Virus record (IMG/VR): IMGVR_UViG_3300018719_000041
Location: 1 to 64,000 of that record
Source of the DNA: a virus
Length of the DNA stretch: 64,000 nucleotides
Reading direction: 5' to 3' (one strand)
Part shown: in pieces, positions 23,359-30,370 of the stretch
Position numbering within the stretch: the first letter of the stretch is position 1
How the letters are laid out: each line of letters opens with the position of its first letter
Made by a program: the position numbers and the translations under genes
Notes under the pieces: model-generated
Database searches by the model: none
What the model was told of the DNA's origin: nothing
The model's input: the letters and a program-made list of their open reading frames with translations, nothing else

Positions 23359-24603
23359 ATGGCTGGTCTGAAAGGCGTAATCTTCTCTCTTCGCGATGTC
23401 TTGGCCAAACACGGGCCAATCGACAATGCTCTCTTCAACGAGACGCTCAAGTTGCTGCGCTATTTGCAGTCCAAAGGTATCACACCTGTCTTTGCGACTA
23501 ACCATGCTTGGGATCTTACCGTAAACGGCAAGGAAATGAGCTTCGAGGGCTACCTTGCGCAGAAGATTGGCCCAGTAAAATTCTACGTCGCACAACGGGG
23601 CGACATGGATTGGAAGCCAAAGGCAGGGGCTGTCGGTCGGATTCTGGCGGACCAAGGATGGGATAAGCGGGAGGTCATATATGTCGGCAACAGCCGAGAT
23701 GACATGATCACTGCCCGAAACGGCAAAGTGCTTTTCCTGAATGCACTCTGGCATGGCGAAACAAACCCGTATGGCTTTCAATTCGATTCGCCGAAGGACA
23801 TAGCGCGATTCATTGATTGTATTTGTCTCGGGCTAGATGAGTGGTTCTGGAAGATCGAAGACGGAAACCTTCGCGTCTATGCTCTTGCTCCATTCACGAC
23901 AATGTCTCCCGCAATGTCAGCTGCCCATGCTTACTCCGCAGGTGCAAGGGCTACAGCCAAGGACGGCGCCGACGATGCGGGGTTCTGGGGAAGGCTTCTG
24001 GCCGCGCGAACTTACTTCTCCGGACTCGTCGACGAGATCGATTTTGTTACTGCCTATCCAGGGCACAGTCCGACATCGAAGCAGAGCGTCGTTGCCGATG
24101 CGCTCGGTATCCTGGCAGAGTCTTTGCATAAGAAATTTCTGCCGGACCTCATCATTCGCCACACAAAGGCACAACAGTCTCACAAGGCACGAGGTGCCGG
24201 TGGCTCAGTCGGATTGGTCAATCAGCTCTCAACGATTCACCTGAATGAGCATCCGCGAAAGGGTCTCCAGGCTGACCCATATAAGAACAATCCAATGGGA
24301 AGAGGCAAAACAGTTCTTGTGGTGGATGATTTCTGTACTGAAGGGAACTCATTCGAGGCTGCACGGGCATTCATTGAGGCGACTGGTGCTCGCGCAATAG
24401 CCCTGAGTTGGCTTAAAACAATCAGCAAGGACTACAGGGAGATCGACGGTCGAATTCCGATCGGTAATCCGTATGTTCCACTCAAAATTACTCAAGAGCC
24501 TCCAACCAAAGGCCATTGGTACAGCAGTGCTATCGTTGACCGGTCGGTAATGACTGACTTGGCCGAGGTCTACTCACGTTATTACAACTGGGACTGGCCA
24601 TAG
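23359..24603 (+). CDS. HAD-like plus phosphoribosyltransferase fusion protein
   Basis: A 414-residue two-domain protein. Residues 1-160 follow the HAD fold: motif I region GVIFSLRDVL (6-15), motif II VFATNHAWD, motif III lysine in MDWKPKAGAVG and motif IV YVGNSRDDMITA. The nucleophilic aspartate of motif I is serine (S10) and the second aspartate is arginine (R12), so phosphatase activity is probably lost. The C-terminal part carries the PRPP-binding loop TVLVVDDFCTEGNS (about 318-331) of type I phosphoribosyltransferases. With DprA it resembles the DprA-ComF pairing of competence, here likely used in phage conflict. Confidence 0.85.
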   Translation: MAGLKGVIFSLRDVLAKHGPIDNALFNETLKLLRYLQSKGITPVFATNHAWDLTVNGKEMSFEGYLAQKIGPVKFYVAQRGDMDWKPKAGAVGRILADQGWDKREVIYVGNSRDDMITARNGKVLFLNALWHGETNPYGFQFDSPKDIARFIDCICLGLDEWFWKIEDGNLRVYALAPFTTMSPAMSAAHAYSAGARATAKDGADDAGFWGRLLAARTYFSGLVDEIDFVTAYPGHSPTSKQSVVADALGILAESLHKKFLPDLIIRHTKAQQSHKARGAGGSVGLVNQLSTIHLNEHPRKGLQADPYKNNPMGRGKTVLVVDDFCTEGNSFEAARAFIEATGARAIALSWLKTISKDYREIDGRIPIGNPYVPLKITQEPPTKGHWYSSAIVDRSVMTDLAEVYSRYYNWDWP

Positions 24604-24666
24604 GTCCGCAGAGCAGAAACGCACCAGGCGGCGCGCTTCGGACTCTTGATCAGTCAGGGGGCGAGA

Positions 24667-25116
24667 GTGACAAACGACATGCTGACCCGCTTCACTGATG
24701 CAGCGACAGCGCTGGCGCAGCAAGCTCGGGAGCTCTCTGAGGCGAATGCTCGTGAAATGGCCTCCATCAAAGAAGAGAATGAACGTTTACAGTCCGAGAT
24801 CGAGCAAGTCCGAAAGCAACAAGCTGCTGCCGTGCAGGCCGCAGTCACCAGGATCGGGCGCAACCCGGACATGAGCCGGGCAATGGAGGAGGCTTTCCAG
24901 GCCGGGCGCTCGGCAGGATTGGCAGAAGCCGCCGACATGGCTGAAACCTACGTATTTGAATGTATCGATGGTGAGCCTATTAAACTCGGCTTTGACCGTG
25001 GCATGGCTATCGTAGTCCAGCATCTGCTCGCGGAGCATATGAGGGCTCGAGCTGAGGGGCAGGAAGAACCCGTGCATGTTCCCTTCGATCCACGATCCCC
25101 TCGGGGGAGAAGGTGA
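24667..25116 (+). CDS. Coiled-coil protein downstream of the DprA module
   Basis: A 149-residue protein with a long coiled coil (about 15-60: ARELSEANAREMASIKEENER then SEIEQVRKQQAAAVQAAV) and a C-terminal helical region. The GTG start at 24667 is preferred because GGGGG lies five to six bases upstream; a TTG start seven codons earlier is possible. It follows the HAD-PRTase gene by 63 bases and could be a third component, or a separate prophage gene. Confidence 0.65.
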   Translation: MTNDMLTRFTDAATALAQQARELSEANAREMASIKEENERLQSEIEQVRKQQAAAVQAAVTRIGRNPDMSRAMEEAFQAGRSAGLAEAADMAETYVFECIDGEPIKLGFDRGMAIVVQHLLAEHMRARAEGQEEPVHVPFDPRSPRGRR

Positions 25117-25428
25117 TTAGTTCCATGTTCTGAGGGAAAAAGCTCCTTCAGATTTTCATCTCGTGCATACTTTCTGGGCGGCCTCGAAGTCTGCCTAAGT
25201 TTTTCTGCTGCAATCGGAATGTGTTCTCGTGAAGTCGGTCTAAACCTATGCACGAGTTGATGAATTTTCCCTCTCAAGGGGTGGTGACACCAGGGCCGTT
25301 TTCGGGCATCCAATTTGCCATCGTCGCACGACGTGTGAACTGACGGGCTCCGGCGCGGGGACAGGCCATCTTCTTCCTTCATGGTCTGGGCGCTGGAGCC
25401 CTGTCGGGGAACGTCCATTGATCGGCTC
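25117..25428. other. Non-coding stretch, nothing recognised
   Basis: No credible gene on either strand. Short open frames here lack ribosome sites and protein-like composition. It leads into the strongly folded segment at 25429-25577. Confidence 0.5.
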
Positions 25429-25577
25429 CGTTCCGAGAGGAACGCTACCGGACGGCATAACCGCTATCCCTTCGATCCAGCAGGCAACGCCTGCAGCGAC
25501 GACCCATTTTCAGAAAGCCCCTCGCGTAAGCGGGGGTCAGGTGCTGCGAACACCTGAACCGCGAGCTGTGAACTCGC
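25429..25577 (+). ncRNA. Candidate structured RNA or 5' leader with five hairpins
   Basis: Five hairpins lie in 149 bases: CGTTCC-GAGA-GGAACG (25429-25444, GNRA loop); GCAGGC-AAC-GCCTGC (25480-25494); CCCC-T-CGC-GTAA-GCG-GGGG (25518-25536, GNRA loop and bulge); TCAGGTG-CTGCGAA-CACCTGA (25537-25557); GCGAG-CTGTGAA-CTCGC (25561-25577). The last two share a 7-base loop CTGYGAA. An ATG follows directly at 25578, opening a 38-codon frame, and the ParB-domain gene starts at 25648. Strand and transcription are inferred from the neighbours. Confidence 0.5.
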
Positions 25578-25647
25578 ATGACCGCAGCGGCCAACCACGG
25601 CCACCCCGCACCGCGCGCAGCGGCACGGGCAAGCATCTGCTCCAGTC

Positions 25648-26160
25648 ATGCAAAATCCGTTAACACTGGCCGTCGAGGACTGGCCAATCGATAAGATCCG
25701 CCCCTATGAGGGCAACCCTCGTGTCATCCCGCAGATCGCAATCGAGAAGGTAGCCGCCTCAATCAGGGAGTTCGGCTGGCGGCAACCGATCGTCGTAGAC
25801 GAGGATGGCGTGATCCTTGTCGGGCACACCCGGCTCAGGGCGGCCCGGCAGCTCGGACACTCAACCGTCCCGGTGCACGTGGCGCACGGGCTCACCAAGG
25901 ACCAAGCTCGCGCTTACCGGCTCGCTGACAACCGGGTTGGGGAAGAGACCGAATGGGATCTCGAAGCTCTGAAGCTGGAGCTTCAAGATTTGGGGAGCCA
26001 CCGCGCCGATCTCGTGCTCACGGGCTTCGATGCCGAATATCTGACCGAACTGCTCGACCCTCCCGGTCCAGAGGCACCGACGGACTTCAAGGCGTTCGAT
26101 GAAACCATCGAGACGAACTGCGAGTGCCCAAAGTGCGGCTACAAATGGAGCCGCACCTGA
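25648..26160 (+). CDS. ParB-domain protein coupled to a DNA methyltransferase
   Basis: A 170-residue protein with a ParB/Srx nuclease-like domain: PIDKIRPYEGNPRVI, VAASIREFGWRQPIVVDEDGVILVGHTRLRAARQLG (about 35-72) and KDQARAYRLADNRVGE. The C-terminus has CECPKCGYKW, a small zinc knuckle. Its stop overlaps the start of the cytosine methyltransferase (TGATG). ParB-domain proteins of this kind usually accompany phage DNA methyltransferases and are thought to assist DNA binding or modification. Confidence 0.88.
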   Translation: MQNPLTLAVEDWPIDKIRPYEGNPRVIPQIAIEKVAASIREFGWRQPIVVDEDGVILVGHTRLRAARQLGHSTVPVHVAHGLTKDQARAYRLADNRVGEETEWDLEALKLELQDLGSHRADLVLTGFDAEYLTELLDPPGPEAPTDFKAFDETIETNCECPKCGYKWSRT

Positions 26161-27320
26161 TGGCGCTCCGGATCAAGAAGTTCGGCTCGAAAGAGCATGT
26201 CGAGCATAGCATCGACGCACCCAGCCCAGCCATTTTGGCTGGAGGTATCAATGGCGTCCGCCACGGCCAATATCAGCTCACCGCAGTGGACCCTCCTGGT
26301 GATAGCCTACCGCCCGGGATCTCGATCGAGGAGGGTAAGCCGCCATACCGTGTCCCGAGCATGGAGGAGATTAGGGCGTTGCTTTGGAACGGCCTCAAGG
26401 TCGCCTCCACCTTCGCCGGCTGCGGGGGATCCTCCACCGGGTACCGCATGGCCGGTTACCGGGTGGTTTGGGCGAATGAGTTCGTGCCGATCGCGCAGGA
26501 GAGCTATCGGGCCAATATGGCACCGTACACTATCCTCGATGGGCGAGACGTGCGCCAGGTACAGGCCCGAGAGATCCTTGAAGCGACCGGCATGAAGGAA
26601 GGCGAGCTCGACATCTTCGATGGCTCACCGCCATGTCAGGCGTTCTCGAGCGCAGGAGCCCGAGAGCGCGGTTGGGGCAAGGACAAGGTGTACGAGCACG
26701 GCGCCAAGCAGCGGAACGAGGAGTTGTTCTTCGACTATATCCGCCTGCTGGACGGTCTGAAGCCGCGCGCCTTCGTGGCAGAGAACGTGTCCGGACTCGT
26801 GAGGGGAACCGCGAAGGGCTACTTCCTCGATATCCTCGCGGCCCTCAAACGGTGCGGCTATCGGGTCGAGGCCCGCGAGCTGGACGCTCAATGGCTCGGT
26901 GTCCCACAGTCCCGACATCGCATCATATTCATCGGTGTTCGTGAAGACCTGAACTTGGCGCCGGTCTTTCCAAAGCCGCTCAGGTATCGGTATTCGACTC
27001 GTGAGGCCTTGCCCTGGATCGGGCGTGCCGTCCACGATACGTCCGGTCAGTTCTCCCTTGGAGAGTTTACCGATAAGCCGAGCCCAGCCATCCTCACAGG
27101 GGCATCTCACTATCATGTGCTGGATGGAGCCGGAGAAGGGCAACGGCGCCGAAGGTTCGAAATTTGCGAGGCTCGCCGTCTGTGCGGCTTTCCCGACGAT
27201 TTCATCCTGAAGGGGTCGTACTCACAGCAGTGGGAAAGACTCGGGAATTCCGTGCCTCCCGTGATGATGTCCCGGATCGCGGCAACACTGCGCGACCAGG
27301 TGCTGCTCCAGTCCAAATGA
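26160..27320 (+). CDS. C5-cytosine DNA methyltransferase
   Basis: A 386-residue Dcm-type enzyme. Motif I is STFAGCGGSSTGY (about 83-95), motif IV SPPCQAFS (about 156-163), motif VI AENVSG, motif VIII QSRHR, motif IX KPSPAIL (about 306) and motif X GNSVPP. The N-terminal 70 residues add DAPSPAILAGG, which copies the motif IX wording. It would methylate phage and lysogen DNA and so blunt host restriction. The start at 26160 is coupled to the ParB-domain gene; an earlier in-frame ATG is less likely. Confidence 0.93.
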   Translation: MALRIKKFGSKEHVEHSIDAPSPAILAGGINGVRHGQYQLTAVDPPGDSLPPGISIEEGKPPYRVPSMEEIRALLWNGLKVASTFAGCGGSSTGYRMAGYRVVWANEFVPIAQESYRANMAPYTILDGRDVRQVQAREILEATGMKEGELDIFDGSPPCQAFSSAGARERGWGKDKVYEHGAKQRNEELFFDYIRLLDGLKPRAFVAENVSGLVRGTAKGYFLDILAALKRCGYRVEARELDAQWLGVPQSRHRIIFIGVREDLNLAPVFPKPLRYRYSTREALPWIGRAVHDTSGQFSLGEFTDKPSPAILTGASHYHVLDGAGEGQRRRRFEICEARRLCGFPDDFILKGSYSQQWERLGNSVPPVMMSRIAATLRDQVLLQSK

Positions 27321-27634
27321 CTCACAGTTCGGTGCGCTCGCACAAGGGGGAGTGAAGGCGGCTGTCGTACCCGCCGGAGCAATCTCGACGAGCCCGTGTG
27401 CTGCCTCGGGCGACGGGGCGCGCGCCGACCATCCCTGCCTCGGCCGAACGGCTGCGTGATGCGCGGCCTGCTGACGTAGCTCCAGGTGGGGAAACCAAGG
27501 CTGCTGTGTGCTCCCGGCCGGGATGCGGAGCAACTGCCTGGCGAGGCAGGAAGTCCGGTGGAAGCCCGGCGCCTCTCAATAAATCTTGCAAGGATAGCGA
27601 CGAAATCGCGTCGTCCAGCGTGGTGCTGCGTTAA

Positions 27635-27825
27635 GCCGACCAAGCGGAGTTGCATGCCTTGAACAGGGCAGCGGATGCTGGCAACTGCCTCAACACCGCA
27701 CAGGAGGCAGCCAACGTAATCGTGGCAGAGATGAAGTGGCGGGCGCTTGTTGGAAGCGCCTGACGGTACGGCACGGCGGCCAAGGAGGGTGCGTTCTTCG
27801 AGGAGTACGGGATCGCAGCGGCATG
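27635..27825 (+). pseudogene. Possible gene remnant with an internal stop
   Basis: The 536 bases after the methyltransferase contain no intact gene. In one frame protein-like sequence (ADQAELHALNRAADAGNCLN..., then KWRALVGSA) runs to a TGA and continues in frame as RYGTAAKEGAFFEEYGIAAA before the final stop. This suggests a decayed short gene. The preceding part (27327-27634) has one open frame of poor composition. Evidence is weak. Confidence 0.25.
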
Positions 27826-27883
27826 AGCTTGCGCTGCTTCCGGAGGGGCGGCTATCGTGCTGGCAAGAACTTGGGGGGCACTC

Positions 27884-28423
27884 ATGCGTTTTCCACTCGT
27901 AATCCTGGCACTCGTCGCCGTCGGCCCAGCATGGGCGCAGTACTGTGGGAACGAATACGCCACGCAGCCCGCGCGGGCCGAGATGGTTGGCAAAATTGAG
28001 AAGATGATCTCCAATTCGCTGGACAGGATCGAGAGCGTTCCGCCGGACGTAGCCGAGTATATTGAGAAGGAACAGGACGCGGCGGTGGCGCAGGGCAACA
28101 GCGCACGAATGAACATGGTTTTGGCCCACAGGTACTACCCTGCGCAAGAGGTGCAGAAGCACCTCAAGGTCGTGCGGGAGAACCTTGCGGCGGCGAGGAC
28201 GGCACGGTCGATCGCAGACCAAGCCGTTTACCTGTCGGTGGTCCTGTCCAGGTACACGGACTTCACTGAAGCCGTTGAGGACTACATCGACGCCGACAAT
28301 GCCCGACAGCAGCGCGTGCTCGACCGCAAAGCCGAGCAGGACATCTACTTCATGCTCCCTTCGACGAAGGCTTTCATTCTGCTCGCGCTCCAGTGCGGCA
28401 TCCGAGAGATGGAAAAGTCCTAG
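27884..28423 (+). CDS. Secreted hypothetical protein
   Basis: A 179-residue protein with a clear Sec signal peptide (MRFPLVILALVAVGPAWAQ, cleavage after WAQ or AWA) and a mature helical domain with two cysteines, one near each end (YCGNEY and LQCGI), which could form a disulfide. GGGGGG lies six bases before the start at 27884. Located between the methyltransferase and the late genes, it is probably lysogenic cargo acting in the periplasm. No family is recognised. Confidence 0.7.
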   Translation: MRFPLVILALVAVGPAWAQYCGNEYATQPARAEMVGKIEKMISNSLDRIESVPPDVAEYIEKEQDAAVAQGNSARMNMVLAHRYYPAQEVQKHLKVVRENLAAARTARSIADQAVYLSVVLSRYTDFTEAVEDYIDADNARQQRVLDRKAEQDIYFMLPSTKAFILLALQCGIREMEKS

Positions 28424-28960
28424 CGATCTCCCACCAGGGCGCCGACAGACAACGGGGCGTCCTTTGATTTTTGTACCCGTCGTGTACCTTCGCTCTACCC
28501 TGGAGCGCATGGGGTACATCATCGTCAACGTGAACCCGTATGGCGTGGCGGCGCGCAAGGGCCTCGGCCTGAAGGTCGATTGGCATCCACTCGTGCTGCC
28601 GAAAGGAGAGGGGTAGGCCATGCGGAGGCACGGAAAAATCCTGTCAATCCACAAAGCCGGCCATAGGAAGGCGAAATTTTCGCAATCTCGTGCATGGTCG
28701 GCGGCGATGTGGCCACCCAGGAAATTCCATTGCCGCGCCGGGGCTTAGCCGCCTCGCCGCACCATCTAAGACCTGTCACAAGATTGAAATCTGGTCGATT
28801 GACATCCCGGCTTGACCGGCGTTTCACTCCTTTGGCCGATCGTCGAGCGAAAGCGAAGACAGGCAATCCCTTCCCACCCGCCATCCGGACCCGAAGCCGC
28901 GAGCCCCTTCAGGGGCGCGAGCGGTGCTTCATGGCGCACCGAGTTCTGGAGATCACGGCA
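28424..28960. other. Intergenic stretch with only very short frames
   Basis: No robust gene. A 35-codon plus-strand frame (28509-28616, MGYIIVNVNPYGVAARKG...) and a 42-codon frame starting at 28620 are possible but lack support. A plus-strand frame running from 28694 into the next gene is rejected as an upstream extension. Confidence 0.4.
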
Positions 28961-29605
28961 ATGCAGCTCGAGATCCTCCCCAAAGACCAGATCCTGGCAC
29001 GCTACGGCAACGGACTAGCCGCAGTAGGAGCAGGCACAGCCGAAAAAATCATGGCTGTATCCCTCAACAAGGCAGGGCGCGATACCCGTCCCGGCATCCA
29101 CCAAGCCTTGAAGCAACAAACCGGTCTGAAGATCGGGGCTATTACCCGGGCACTCAAAGAGGTGAAAGCCAGCCCGCGCACCCTGACATGGAAGCTGATC
29201 GCCAGAGGTGGGCCTGTGCCACTGAAGTACTTCTCTCCCAAAGAGGTCAGGGGAGGCATCAAACACACCTCTCCGATGGACCCGAATCCCTACAATGGGG
29301 CGTTCGTACGAGTTGGTGGGTGGGTCTCCAACGAAGGCAAGCGAGGACGCGTGTTTCGTATGGGGGCCCGTAAGAAGACGGGGCGTTTCGGTGGGCACGT
29401 CATGATCAACGTCGCAGGCGGTAAGTGGGGCGGTCGGGTCGAGAAGGTGATGTCCAAGGTCTCGATCCCGAATGCCATGATCGAAGGGAAAAGCAGGGCA
29501 GCCTTCGAGACAATGGGACCGCGCGTCGTCGAAGAGGTCGGTCGCGTCCTGACCGGCGTGATCAATGGCAGCATCAACCTGCCATCCCGCGCCAAGGCAC
29601 CCTGA
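28961..29605 (+). CDS. Minor tail protein Z-like phage structural protein
   Basis: A 214-residue protein resembling prophage minor tail protein Z (GPZ family): an N-terminal helical region (AEKIMAVSLNKAGRDTRPGIHQALKQQTGL) and a basic centre with VPLKYFSPKEVRGGIKH, GRVFRMGARKKTGRFGG and a C-terminal SKVSIPNAMIEGKSRAAFE. It would be a tail component or tail-completion factor. Its location ahead of the terminase genes is unusual. The start with GGAG upstream is preferred over MAHRV at 28931. Confidence 0.65.
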   Translation: MQLEILPKDQILARYGNGLAAVGAGTAEKIMAVSLNKAGRDTRPGIHQALKQQTGLKIGAITRALKEVKASPRTLTWKLIARGGPVPLKYFSPKEVRGGIKHTSPMDPNPYNGAFVRVGGWVSNEGKRGRVFRMGARKKTGRFGGHVMINVAGGKWGGRVEKVMSKVSIPNAMIEGKSRAAFETMGPRVVEEVGRVLTGVINGSINLPSRAKAP

Positions 29606-29713
29606 TCTTTCCTGCAGCACCCAAGCCTGAAAGGCACCAAGGGCAGGCAACTCTTTGACCATGCGTCACCCCCCTCCTGGGGTCTTGGGGCCTTCCTGAA
29701 GCCTCCCCCTACG

Positions 29714-29736
29714 CGGGGGCGGCCCCCCCGGTTTTT
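29714..29736 (+). terminator. Rho-independent terminator before the packaging genes
   Basis: CGGGGG (29714-29719) and CCCCCG (29725-29730) can form a G+C-only stem, followed by G and TTTTT (29732-29736). It would separate cargo-region transcription from the late operon. Neighbouring C- and G-runs allow other pairings. Confidence 0.55.
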
Positions 29737-29845
29737 GAGCATATTTCGAGAATCCCAATCCGGGTTTTGATTTGGTTTTCCTGCAAGCGGGCAAGACCGA
29801 AAACGGACGCTTCGTGCGCCTCCGCAAACATGGATCTGAAGGCCG

Positions 29846-30370
29846 ATGAGCGAGGCGAAGTCCAAGGATAAACCCAAGGGTTCTGCCGCCGGTCTGATCC
29901 CCATCGAGCAAGCCTCGAAGCTGCTTATGATCGGCGCCGAACGTATCCGACAGCACATCAAAGATGGCTTCATTCCGCGGGCTACGCGGGGGAAGGTTTC
30001 GCTGGTCGGGGCGGTTCAGGGGAGGCTCCGTTTCCTTGAGGAGCAACTGCAGAAATCAACCCAGGCCTCCGGCGCCAACAAGGTTCGGGATGCGCGCGAG
30101 CGCGAGATCAACCTTCGGATCGCCAAGGAAGAGAACCGGCTGATCGAATTCGATGAAGCCCAAGGCGTCCTGGACGAACTGATCGGCGACTTCAAAGCGG
30201 CTCTGGCGGGTCTGCCAGCACGGGTCACGAAGGACCCAGTCCTCCGGGTCACGATCGAGCGGAATTGCGATGACATTCTCCGAAAGCTCGCTGCTGATAC
30301 CGCCGAAAAGGCCAAGGCTGTTGCGGCGGGCGGCTCATCTGCTCCAACCCTCGACGAGGTCGACGCCTGA
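29846..30370 (+). CDS. Terminase small subunit (Nu1-like)
   Basis: A 174-residue DNA-packaging protein. The N-terminal winged helix reads PIEQASKLLMIGAERIRQHIKDGFIPRATRGKVSL (about 19-53), as in Nu1/gpA-associated small subunits, followed by a coiled coil (RDAREREINLRIAKEENRLIEFDEA, about 80-105). It recognises the phage packaging site and recruits the large subunit encoded next, with which it overlaps by 101 bases. Confidence 0.85.
   Translation: MSEAKSKDKPKGSAAGLIPIEQASKLLMIGAERIRQHIKDGFIPRATRGKVSLVGAVQGRLRFLEEQLQKSTQASGANKVRDAREREINLRIAKEENRLIEFDEAQGVLDELIGDFKAALAGLPARVTKDPVLRVTIERNCDDILRKLAADTAEKAKAVAAGGSSAPTLDEVDA

Noticed and set aside
25537-25577. tRNA: the 7-base loops CTGCGAA and CTGTGAA resemble anticodon loops
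   Set aside because: No acceptor stem, D-loop GG or TTCRA loop can be fitted around them.
27480-27590. Cobalamin-riboswitch-like or RNase P-like words (GCAACTG, GAAGTCCGG)
   Set aside because: The conserved boxes are not in the right order or spacing and no relevant gene follows.
27113-28654. Minus-strand open frame of 513 codons
   Set aside because: It runs antisense to the methyltransferase end and the secreted-protein gene; composition is typical of a G+C-rich shadow frame.
28694-28960. N-terminal extension of the minor-tail-Z-like protein
   Set aside because: No ribosome site and non-protein-like sequence; GGAG supports the start at 28961.
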